From: Thoreauomyces humboldtii
Taxonomy: Eukaryota > Chytridiomycota > Chytridiomycetes > Spizellomycetales > Powellomycetaceae
Direction: 5' to 3'
Assembly: GCA_027596035.1 (NCBI GenBank)
Contig: JADGJA010000541.1
Span: 1 to 15,541 of the forward strand
Length of the DNA stretch: 15,541 bases
The translations under genes were made by a program, and so were the position numbers. This document shows, piece by piece, positions 7,915 through 15,541 of the stretch; positions within the stretch are counted from its first letter, which is position 1; each line of letters opens with the position of its first letter. The notes under the pieces are model-generated. The model saw only the letters and a list, made by a program, of their open reading frames with translations, searched no databases and was not told where the DNA came from.

Positions 7915-10900
7915 TCACTGCCTCTTCCTCGAAGAAGCAACGATCCTCGGGGCTCGCAAGTCATCCTCATCGTTCGTGTCACTTGCATCGGGATCAGCCG
8001 ACAGCCTCCTGTTCCTCGGAGCTCGGGTCCTTCCCCCACTGGTAGATCTCTTTCCCAGGGCACTGACAGGACTCAACTCGTCGACTCCATCCCTCTCCTC
8101 GCCGCCGCCCGCCTCGAGGTCGTCATCCTCCTTCCAACTGAGCCTCCTCGACCTGCCGGGCAAGTAATCCCCTTCCTCTTCCCCGTCCTCCTCGCTGTCG
8201 TAGTAAGGTCGGACCCGACGACGTACTTCCTTCTTTGGACGATGCACGATGTCCTTCTCGTGCTGCTGAGACACTTTCTCGAGCTGGAGTCGGAAGTCTT
8301 CGATGTTCTTGTTGCGTTTGGAAACGCGACCGCGCACGAGGTTGTTGAAGAAGGCGGAGTTGGCCAACGAGTAGTAGATAATGGAGATGATGGCCTTGCG
8401 GGGAAAACAAAAGGGGGGAAACGGTGTCAGCCCACGTGAAGAAAGTGAGAAAGGGGTAAGAGGGGGGTGGGGGGAGCACTCACCATGACACCGATGGAGT
8501 AAACCCAGACCCTGACGACCGTGACGACGTCCGTCCTGATCCCGGAGAACCAGCCGAAGACGCAGAAGAGCGTTGCGATCACGTCCACGGAGAAGACGGC
8601 GGCGCACAGCTGCCACGACGGCGCAGTGTCGAACAACGTGTTGGAGCTTCGGGTGATGAAGATCAGCCAGTTCTCCGTGAGCGTCACTTCCAGGAAGAGC
8701 ACTTCCTGGTAACCTCCGTATCGCTCGATGATTCCGCTTTCGTTGGTGGAGAGCATGGTTGCTACACTCCCAAAAGGTTAGCTTTGACGAGAGCGTGATA
8801 GGAAAGGACGGCAGGCTGCGACACTCACCGAAGATGATCCACGTGCCCACCGCCAACAGAATTCCGCAGACGATGGCGAGACCCCAGATCTTTGGCATAT
8901 CCCATTTCACGGGACTATGCGAGTACGGCGCTGTGTCGTACGCGATGGCGAGAGTGGCAATGTCGGCGAAGATGGCCAAGAAGACCACGAGCTCGACGTT
9001 GATGCTCTCGTTCAAGATGATGAGACTGGTAGTGAGGAAAATCTCCAGGTGAAGACTGAGAGCGATGCGGTAGATCACGTAGGACAACTAACGAGGTTCG
9101 TAATCAGTTCTTTCTGCTTCCCACGACAATCAAAGCAACAGCACACCAACGCGTACCATGCGGTGAAAGATCTGACGAGACGTCTTGATGGCATCGATGA
9201 TTGTGCCCAATCCAGGGGAGAGGAAAACGATATCCTAAAATATCGATGATTCGGTCATCGCAGTGCGCATCGCGCAACCCGCAAAGTCAATGTCTAAAGT
9301 TTACCGCAGAGGTACGAGCGGCGTCCGAAGCGCCCTCGACAGCGATGCCAGCATCCGCCTTCTTCAAACTCGGAGCATCGTTCACGCCATCTCCAGTCAT
9401 AGCTACAAGGAACCCACGTTGTTGAAGGATGTCGACAACCTGTCGAAGCGAGGTCAATGGTAATGGACATTGGTTCGTCAGAGTGCCGCCGGATTGCCTT
9501 ACCATGTACTTGTGCTCGGGAAAGACCTCCGCGAATCCATCGGCGGCCACGACGAAATCGTTGAGCTCGGAGCCGGTCATCGTTCCACCGACCAGCATCT
9601 TGGTGTTGTAGACGTTGGTTCCGAGTTTGAGCTGGCGCGCCGTCTCTACAAAGTCACATCTCGGTATTAGGCAAAGCATTGGCAATCCCACGCTTATTCA
9701 AGTAGATCAACTAACCTTTGGCGATTCCCACGGCATCACCAGTGAGCATCTTGACCTTCAGTCCCAACTCTTTGGCCTCTTCGACGGTCTTGGCGGTATC
9801 GTCTCTCGGAGGATCGAATAGACACAAAATACCGAGAATCTCCCACTGCTCGTCGCCCTTCTTCCAAGCGCATCCGAGGGCACGGAAACCCCTCGATGCG
9901 AATTCGGCGACCTTGTCATTGTAAGCCTTGAGAACCTTTCGATCGATGGCATGGTCCTCCTCGACGAGTTTAAGGACCGCAGGCGGGGCGCCCTTGCAGC
10001 ATGTGATCTTGTTTCCATCGGCGTCCTGTACCACCGCGACGATCCGCTTGGTGACGGGGTCGAACGGTTGGAACTCCAGCGTGGTGTACGTCCTGAGCTG
10101 TTCGCGGGCTCGCGGATGGGAGAGAAGGGCGAGCATGAGGGATTTGTCGATGGCGTCCATGCCTTTCTTGCTGCGGGACGAGGCGAGTGCGCACACGAGG
10201 ATCAGGGTGTCTTGATCCATGCCATCCATCAGGAACGGATCGTTGAGGACTAGCTTGTTTTTCGTCAGTGTGCCGGTCTTGTCCGAGCACAGAATCTCGC
10301 ATCCGGCGAGGGACTCGATGGCCGACAGTCGTTGTACGATGGCTTGTCGTTTAGCGAGGTAAGCGGCACCGACGGCAAGTGTGGTGGTAACCACAGCAGG
10401 CAGACCGACGGGAACACCGATGACCGTGATGATGAGGGCGTAAGTCAGAAGATCCACAATCTCAAGGCCTCGGAAGAAACCCGAGATCCAGATTGCAAGG
10501 ATCCAGAAGATGACGAGAAGGAGGAGGGTGAGACCGATCGAGTTGAGAACCTGGGTGAACTTTCCACGTGTCTGCGTGTTGGACGCCAGACTAGCAGTGC
10601 GTCCGACGTAGGTGTTGTCTCCGGTACCGGTGACGACCATAAGACACTGTCCTCGTTTCACGGCGGACGACGAGTAGACTTCATCGCCTTGGCGCTTCTC
10701 GATGGCGAGGGACTCGCCTGTCAAACTGGATTGGTCGACTTGCAGGAACGTCTTCTCGCCGAGGATCTTGCCGTCCGCAGGAATGATCGTTCCCTCCTCC
10801 AGCTTGACGATGTCTCCTGGAACGACCTGACGGCCGTCGATCTCTTCCACCTTGCCATTCCGGACGACGGTGGCTTGCAAGGCCAACTGTTTCTTGAGCT

Positions 10901-11747
10901 ATCGAAAATGACGAAACTCGCGGGTGAGATTGCGCACGCCGCACGCGCGACGTTTCCGCTTTCCGAACCTGAGCTACAATGTTCCCGGCTTGGTACTCCT
11001 GCAGGAATCCAACAGTGGCGTTGAGGAGCAGCAGGCCAAGAATGACACCGAGGTCGACCCAGTGTTGAAGCCCTCCAGCGAGGATCGCAGCAGCCTGTCA
11101 AAAAAAAAACCCGCCCCGGAAACGTCAGCACTTGATACGCGTAGCATCTCTCGAACGAGCAAGGGCACACTTACAAACATAACGTATTGGATCGGGCCTT
11201 TTGTGATGAAGGGCGAGCCAAGGGAACTTTGAGACTAGCGAACCAGTAGGAGTAAAAGCGGCCAAAGGGACCATGACGTACCGGAGAAGAAGCTCAGGAA
11301 TTTGAGCAAGAGGTTCTCCTTGTGTTCCTGCAACTGGTTCAGACCGTACTTGCGCTTGCGTTTCTCGCACTCTTCGGTTGTGAGACCTGTCCGCTCGTCC
11401 GTGTTGAGCATCTCGTCGGGGATCTTGATGACCTGATGAGGACCTGTGCTCTTTCCATGGATCGATTCCGCGTCGGCATCCTTCTCCTCGGTGCCGCCCG
11501 CCTCTTCCTCGAGCTGCTTGAGGAGCTCGTCGAGGTCATCCTCGCCGGTGAGATGAGGGTTGCCGGGAGAGGAAACGGAGGACTTTTCTGGACTCGCTCC
11601 TGGCTTGCTATGGGCCGTCTTGGCTGTCTCGACCGTGTCCTTGCTCGTGGCGGGTACGGTCTGGATCTCTGCTGGGTTGAGCCTGGTCTCGGTCATCTCG
11701 ATGGTAGTATGGGCGATTGGCCCTGTTGCGTCCGGTGCGGACGCCAT
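7915..11747 (-). CDS. PMA1: Plasma-membrane proton-pumping P-type ATPase (PMA1 family)
   Basis: This P3A-type H+-ATPase pumps protons out across the plasma membrane and energises nutrient uptake. Proposed exons, in reading order: 11747-11282, 11197-11175, 11094-10969, 10898-9716, 9645-9503, 9439-9305, 9234-9157, 9087-8829, 8761-8484, 8394-7915. That is 3171 nt and 1056 aa; yeast Pma1 has 918. All nine introns (63-89 nt) have GT..AG ends and keep frame, and every junction agrees with the family. Visible motifs: TGES 265-268 (actuator), [11 protein letters not shown] (M4), CSDKTGT with phosphorylated Asp411, KGAP 507-510 (nucleotide site), MLTGD 589-593, GDGVND near 663-668, [12 protein letters not shown] (Arg725), and [12 protein letters not shown] with Asp760, which matches the proton-pathway Asp of yeast. 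The ATG at 11747 has A at -3 and G at +4; the frame is open upstream to 12047, but that part is not family-like. Odd points are the 23-nt exon 2, Phe163 where yeast has Glu, and a tail of about 110 residues beyond the QQHEKD at which yeast Pma1 almost ends, rich in acidic blocks and with two RRLS sites. Confidence 0.95.
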
Positions 11748-12644
11748 GTTTCGATCTCGAAATGTAGTTTTGTCGCCGAGCAACAAAACACCTGCTGTAG
11801 GGATGGCGCGCGGCCCTTGACCAGAGGTGTAGGGTACGGGGTTGCTATGTGGTGGAAGTGGAAGGCAGGGACTCGCGTCGTTGAGTGGGGCGTCACCAGG
11901 GCCACTCTCTATGCAAATGCAGTGCGACTTGGCAGAGTCTACGGACTGACTGACTGACAGGCGGGAAAAGGGAGATTCCGTTCGTTCGACAGACAGGCCC
12001 TGCGGGTTCTCAAAAGGCCCAACGGCTTTTTTTTGGCCAGGGTTCACTTATCAGAGGTTCCATGACGTTGAAGACTTCCCTACGCCGCACGCTCGAACAG
12101 ATAACTAGCGCTATCGTGTTCCCGGCAACTTTCACGGGGGCGCAAGTCCATTTTATACATGTGGAATCGCCGATAAGATGAGGATACAGGCGGTTCCCTT
12201 TGGGCGGGAGACCTCAACATCTTTTCGATAGCTCACTAACGCAGTGTACTCGGTTCGACAAGCCAGGTATATGTGTATTATCAGAAGCGCTCTTATGCTA
12301 AATACTAGGATTAGACTGTGGCATGGGGGTGGCTTGGCCGTGACGATGATCTCACACTCATGGTCAGGACGAGAACGCGGTTCCTGTGCAGTTCAAAGAG
12401 ATGAAAAGTTAAGGGGCTCTCGATATTTCATCGCTTTTCAACAACTCGATGAGTTACGAAGCGTCAGCACGCCTCCAAAAGCACCGACAAATCCACATTA
12501 CGAAGGAAGGAAGGAAGGAAGGCGAAGGGGAATACGCTAATAGGGAAACTACGTCTTAGGAGAAAAGCCAAAAACAGAAATGTGTACTGTAGATTGTCAA
12601 AAAAGAGAAGGGTTGTCTGCTTTGGCGTGACGGCCTCCTGGGGG
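11748..12644 (-). promoter_or_regulatory. Presumed PMA1 promoter and SUR7-like 3' flank
   Basis: No convincing gene lies in this 0.9-kb gap between two minus-strand genes. On the minus strand a TATAAAA occurs at 12157-12151, about 400 bp upstream of the H+-ATPase ATG, followed by CT-rich sequence toward the start codon. The part beyond about 12450 is more likely the 3' flank of the SUR7-like gene. A leader intron cannot be ruled out. Confidence 0.45.
12502..12522 (+). repeat. (GAAG)5 microsatellite
   Basis: Five tandem GAAG units (minus strand CTTC) lie in the non-coding gap about 120 bp beyond the stop codon of the SUR7-like gene. It is a simple repeat and a likely variable site. Confidence 0.9.
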
Positions 12645-13619
12645 TCACCGCCTGATCCAACTCCTGCTGTCACGAGCCATCCCCTCGTCCTCGTCGCCGC
12701 TCGAACTGCTCGACATGTCCGTATACGGTGGAGCGAGGACGGTTTGCGGGGCCGAGGCCGTCGTCGACCCGCTGTAGTATCGCGAGGTGGACCCCGACGA
12801 AGGCATCCGGGACGGTGAGGGAAACCGAGATGCGATGGGCATGGGCAGTGTCGTCGTGGAGGTGGACTTTGTAGGCCCTCCGGAGTCGTGCGAAGATGGG
12901 TGGAGGGTGAGGATGAACACGAGGGGGAGAAGGGCAAAGGACAGAGCGGTGGCGGCGATGAGGATGTAAAATGAGGACGAAACGTGATACAGAGTGGTCA
13001 CGTCGGCGAGAGAAGTGGATGTACCGGTTGAAGTCAAAGAGCGAAAGATGGTGGCCAGGTCCTCGAACGCGTGCTTGACTGTCGTCACGAGTGCCAGCGC
13101 GACGACGAGCATGGTCGCCATGAGAGACGTAGCGACCGCGGCAAACAGGAGCGGAATCCGAGAGACTCCTCTCCTGCCGAAGATCCTGAGGAGGATGGCG
13201 AGCGAGGCTACGACTCCGGCAAAGAGCGACAGGGACATGAGCACTCGCGCTGCGTTGTAGCGAGGACACAGGATTCCGACGGTGTCTACAAAAGCCTGTG
13301 CGGACGGTCCGGCGGTGGGGTCGGCGAGTTGATGGGCAGAGGGCTGGGGAGTCGTGTTGCCACATGGAAGTTCCAGATCGTGACAGACTCCATCGTTGCA
13401 CTGCTTCCAGAAACCGAACCTCGTCTCGGGATGTGTCGCAATGAAAGCGATGGCAGCGGGATCGTTCGCGGGTACTGTCGTGGATCCCAGCGGCGCGACA
13501 AGCACATTCTGCGCGACGAAAAGCCTGGGCAGAGCCTGCGAGATAGCGTTCAGGAGCAGGACGGCGAGGACGGCACTGAGCACAACAAGGAGCAGCGGCC
13601 GAGGCTGGACGTGACGCAT
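12645..13619 (-). CDS. Four-transmembrane SUR7/PalI-like membrane protein
   Basis: A single 324-aa ORF. Hydrophobic segments fall at about residues 8-30 (PLLLVVLSAVLAVLLLNA), 122-146 (MSLSLFAGVVASLAILL), 153-180 and 214-239. A large loop of about 90 residues lies between TM1 and TM2. It contains FGFWKQCNDGVC and further Cys (74, 79, 86), which recalls the claudin-like GLW..C..C signature of the fungal SUR7/PalI(Rim9) family. Those proteins sit in the plasma membrane, either in eisosome-linked MCC patches (Sur7) or in ambient-pH sensing (PalI/Rim9). The cytosolic C-terminus (from about 240) is Ser/Pro/Thr-rich with a SSSSSGDEDEG patch and looks disordered. The ATG at 13619 directly precedes TM1, which would act as signal anchor. 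The topology is well supported; which branch of the family it belongs to is not resolved. It is in tandem with the proton pump gene, and both encode plasma-membrane proteins. Confidence 0.75.
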   Translation of the reverse strand: MRHVQPRPLLLVVLSAVLAVLLLNAISQALPRLFVAQNVLVAPLGSTTVPANDPAAIAFIATHPETRFGFWKQCNDGVCHDLELPCGNTTPQPSAHQLADPTAGPSAQAFVDTVGILCPRYNAARVLMSLSLFAGVVASLAILLRIFGRRGVSRIPLLFAAVATSLMATMLVVALALVTTVKHAFEDLATIFRSLTSTGTSTSLADVTTLYHVSSSFYILIAATALSFALLPLVFILTLHPSSHDSGGPTKSTSTTTLPMPIASRFPSPSRMPSSGSTSRYYSGSTTASAPQTVLAPPYTDMSSSSSGDEDEGMARDSRSWIRR

Positions 13620-14037
13620 GGTGGTAAGGGCCGAACAGAGTTTTCAGGAGATGCCAGCGACTTCAACGGGAAGGAGAATCCCGGTGAACCTGCCACGGTA
13701 GGATGAGACTTTGAAAGCAACAAGTTGAAAGCGAGGGAGCGGATGGAAGGACGGATTGCGGGGCTAGCCGAAGCGTTCTCTGTTCCTCTTCTCCGAGTGG
13801 GATTCAAGTGACCTGAGATGCTGCTGAATGTATAGTACCGCAGGTGAGTGTTTTCCCGCTGCGTGTACGGTATTGCGTTCGAATGGCAGTATACTTTGCT
13901 GTACATGTACAGGTGAGAGACGTGAAGCGGAAAGGGCGAAAAAAATGAGCGAAAAACTCCTCGACCCCCACGTTCGGACACACTTTCCCGCACGCACACG
14001 CACAAGTCGTCCCCACTCCTCCTCCCCCGGTCCACCC
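13620..14037. promoter_or_regulatory. Upstream region of the SUR7-like gene, possibly a divergent promoter
   Basis: This is 418 bp of non-coding sequence between the SUR7-like start on the minus strand and an ATG at 14038 on the plus strand. The last 70 bp before that ATG are C-rich and purine-poor (CACTTTCCCGCACGCACACG and onward), like a fungal 5' leader, which suggests transcription rightward as well. No clear TATA box was found on the SUR7-like side. Confidence 0.35.
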
Positions 14038-14142
14038 ATGTCAAAGACAATGGATCTCAGCAAGGTGACGGTAGAGCAAGCCCAAGCGATGCCACAGCAA
14101 CATACCACTCAGCATTCTCATCGCTCACGTGCATCTATCTGA
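14038..14142 (+). CDS. Possible short ORF or truncated first exon, divergent from the SUR7-like gene
   Basis: A 34-codon ORF beginning MSKTMDLSKVTVEQAQAM follows a pyrimidine-rich leader. The first 18 residues look like a plausible N-terminus (the pattern is vaguely like small helical chaperone subunits such as prefoldin), but the rest (QQHTTQHSHRSRASI, then TGA) does not, and no continuation exon was recognised downstream. It may be spurious, a decayed gene, or a mis-spliced first exon. Function unknown. Confidence 0.15.
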   Translation: MSKTMDLSKVTVEQAQAMPQQHTTQHSHRSRASI

Positions 14143-15418
14143 GCACGCGTACTTTAATCCTCTGAAAGGGAACGCTTCCAGGACAGGTTGGCAAACGGAT
14201 TTGCATTTTCACGTCGACTGCGGTTTAGCTTGCGACCGACATCAGCTTCGAGAAGCTGCAGCCTTGTCACAGTTATACCGTACGGTGTCTTAATGGTATC
14301 GTAGGTCGCAGTCAGCCTTCAAGCTCTCGCCAACGTAATCCATAGCAACAGCGCTGTTTGCCCACAGGACCGCTGTTCCGCGCGCCACCTTTTGCTTGAA
14401 CCTAGAAGATACGACGTCGCATCTAAAACGAAAGGTTAGGGGGAACCTCGTCTCGGGAATGGCCTTCGTCGGAAAAGTAGGCAACTAATAACCAAGCCTC
14501 TTCGCCTTGCTGGACGGCGCTGCTGCGCAATGGAGGGTACGCTGTCGACAACTTCTGGACTCTTATGCATCAACAGGCAAGAGGTGGGAAGTCGATGAGG
14601 ACCAGCAACTGGCTTCGTACGGTTGCCTAATATGAAGCAAGATGCTACCAGGACTTCTTGATCGGTCGTGCATGCATGCGTACTTGCGTTTGTCGTAGCT
14701 GACAAACCCCAACCTTTGGATTGGAACGAAACTAATCCTTCATACGAGACACGGTGAGATATCCATTCTCGCGAAGCGGGGTCCCATGCCTTTTTCTTTG
14801 TCACGACCGACAGAAGCTCGAAACTTTGGGAAAACAGGCACTCTTATTCCTATTATTCATCTCATCCTCATTATTCTTTGACGCTACACATCTATCCACT
14901 CACCATTTGTGGTCCTTCCCACGGCAGAGGTGCAGGGTAAGCATCTCGAATGCGGCCAAGGACTGGATACTGTTCTATTCATGCTACCTATCCCGTGCAC
15001 CAGCCAGCTCAGCTTGGCTCCTCTTCTAAACTTTCTAAACTGGGAGCGCCATCACCCGCAATCTTTGGACTTTTCTGGAGCCCGGGAGACGCTGCCAATC
15101 CGGGAGCTATCAAAAGTCTTGGGATTTCATGTGAGAAGTTCCGCATGACTCAGGAGAACTTAAATACGCCTTTTAGAAACGCAATTACAAGTGAATTCTT
15201 TGCAACTCTCCAGCTGCGCAGCAAACTCGAGAACTGGGAAACGGATCTCCGATACAAGGACGTACCTCCAAGGAACGACTGGCAACACGTGTCCAGCTCC
15301 CAGTAGCACTGTTTGTCTTTCGCATCAAATTTGATTTATCTTCTCTTCTGTATCGAATCACGTGGCTGACTTCCAAACACATTTCCTGATGATTCGCTAT
15401 CAACCCAAGACACATATG
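14143..15418. other. Gene-poor region, no recognised feature
   Basis: Codon bias typical of the window's real genes is absent in all frames. The ORFs present are short and mutually overlapping, and none shows a known motif. Composition is mixed and less GC-rich than the coding regions. No tRNA, rRNA or transposase signature was found. One 118-codon ORF (14950-15306) is listed separately at low confidence. Confidence 0.5.
14950..15306 (+). CDS. Low-confidence hypothetical ORF
   Basis: A 118-codon ORF starts at an ATG and ends TAG. The C-terminal half (about residues 60-118, including ENLNTPFRNAITSEFFATLQ and RSKLENWETDLRYKDV) has a protein-like mix of charged and hydrophobic residues. Codon use is weakly biased and unlike the neighbouring conserved genes. 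An overlapping ORF in another frame (14909-15148) is about as plausible, and no family is recognised. It could be a decayed mobile-element fragment, since it sits just left of the palindromic element, or chance. Confidence 0.2.
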   Translation: MRPRTGYCSIHATYPVHQPAQLGSSSKLSKLGAPSPAIFGLFWSPGDAANPGAIKSLGISCEKFRMTQENLNTPFRNAITSEFFATLQLRSKLENWETDLRYKDVPPRNDWQHVSSSQ

Positions 15419-15472
15419 CTGTCGCAGTGCATATATATAAGCCTTAAGGCTTATATATATGCACTGCGACAG
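15419..15472. repeat. Perfect 54-bp palindrome
   Basis: The left arm (15419-15445) is exactly the reverse complement of the right arm (15446-15472): 27 bp each with no spacer, centred on AAGCCTTAAGGCTT. Each arm runs from a GC-rich end (CTGTCGCAGTGCA) through an alternating ATATATAT block to the GCCTT/AAGGC centre. Pairing stops at the flanking G/G bases (15418, 15473). As DNA it could extrude a cruciform; as RNA it could only fold with a few unpaired bases at the tip. It lies in the gene-poor right end of the window. Confidence 0.95.
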
Positions 15473-15476
15473 GTGC

Positions 15477-15530
15477 TAGGCTTATGTAAGCCCAGCTCCT
15501 TATATAGCGTTATTAGGCTTATGTAAGCCC
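15477..15530. repeat. Two direct copies of a 17-bp near-palindromic repeat
   Basis: TAGGCTTATGTAAGCCC occurs at 15477-15493 and identically at 15514-15530, 37 bp apart. Each copy contains GGCTTA-TG-TAAGCC, a 6-bp inverted repeat with a 2-bp spacer. The same half-sites (GGCTTA / TAAGCC) form the centre of the adjacent 54-bp palindrome, and the sequence between copies is AT-rich (TTATATAG). The array runs close to the window's end, so more copies may follow. Confidence 0.92.
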
Positions 15531-15541
15531 TGCTTTCTTGT

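Noticed and set aside
11748..12047. Upstream start for PMA1 at 12047
   Set aside because: The added 100 residues are not family-like and the region has promoter-like composition; the ATG at 11747 has A at -3 and G at +4.
12235..12265. tRNA-like A/B boxes near GGTTCGACAAGCC
   Set aside because: The spacing between the candidate boxes is far too short and no cloverleaf can be drawn.
13071..13706. 211-codon plus-strand ORF overlapping the SUR7-like gene
   Set aside because: Its product is a charged, Arg/Glu/Asp-rich shadow; the minus strand gives four clean membrane helices and a conserved-looking Cys loop.
15419..15530. CRISPR array or telomere repeat at the right edge
   Set aside because: There are only two 17-bp copies and no regular spacers; the host is a eukaryote, and the unit does not resemble fungal TTAGGG-type telomere repeats.

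Overview
The window looks like nuclear DNA of a filamentous or yeast-like fungus, most likely a basidiomycete. The signs are spliceosomal introns of 63-91 nt with GT..AG ends and CTRAY-type branch sites, GC-rich coding sequence with C-ending codons, pyrimidine-rich leaders before start codons, and fungal-type protein families. The basidiomycete call rests mainly on the high intron density (nine introns in the proton pump gene). I cannot name the genus.

Layout: (1) 520-2040 (+), a Gln/Pro/Ser-rich, low-complexity protein of unknown function whose 3' end shows a conflicting reading-frame signal. (2) 2041-3658, a long gene-poor stretch with an orphan TATA box, a diverged direct repeat and polypurine/polypyrimidine tracts. 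(3) 3659-5404 (+), NOP56, the box C/D snoRNP core protein, in four exons; the first exon is probably only the ATG. (4) 5855-7745 (+), a GH13 malto-oligosyltrehalose trehalohydrolase (TreZ type), an enzyme best known from bacteria and archaea, here with one spliceosomal intron. (5) 11747-7915 (-), a P-type plasma-membrane H+-ATPase (PMA1 family) in ten exons, including a 23-nt exon, with long N- and C-terminal extensions. (6) 13619-12645 (-), a four-transmembrane SUR7/PalI-like membrane protein. (7) 13620-15541, about 1.9 kb with no convincing gene, ending in a perfect 54-bp palindrome followed by two copies of a 17-bp repeat that contain the same GGCTTA/TAAGCC half-sites.

The genes do not form an operon. 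NOP56 serves ribosome biogenesis, and the proton pump and the SUR7-like protein are both plasma-membrane proteins encoded in tandem on the minus strand. TreZ and the pump gene are convergent, with about 170 bp between their stop codons. The TreZ gene is the metabolic outlier: fungi normally make trehalose by the TPS1/TPS2 route, and the usual partner TreY is not in this window. The most unusual items are the TreZ gene as a likely ancient bacterial acquisition, the palindromic element at the right edge, the pump's microexon with a Phe where the family has a conserved Glu, and its C-terminal tail with two RRLS sites. Exon boundaries were worked out by eye from splice signals and family conservation, without transcript data.
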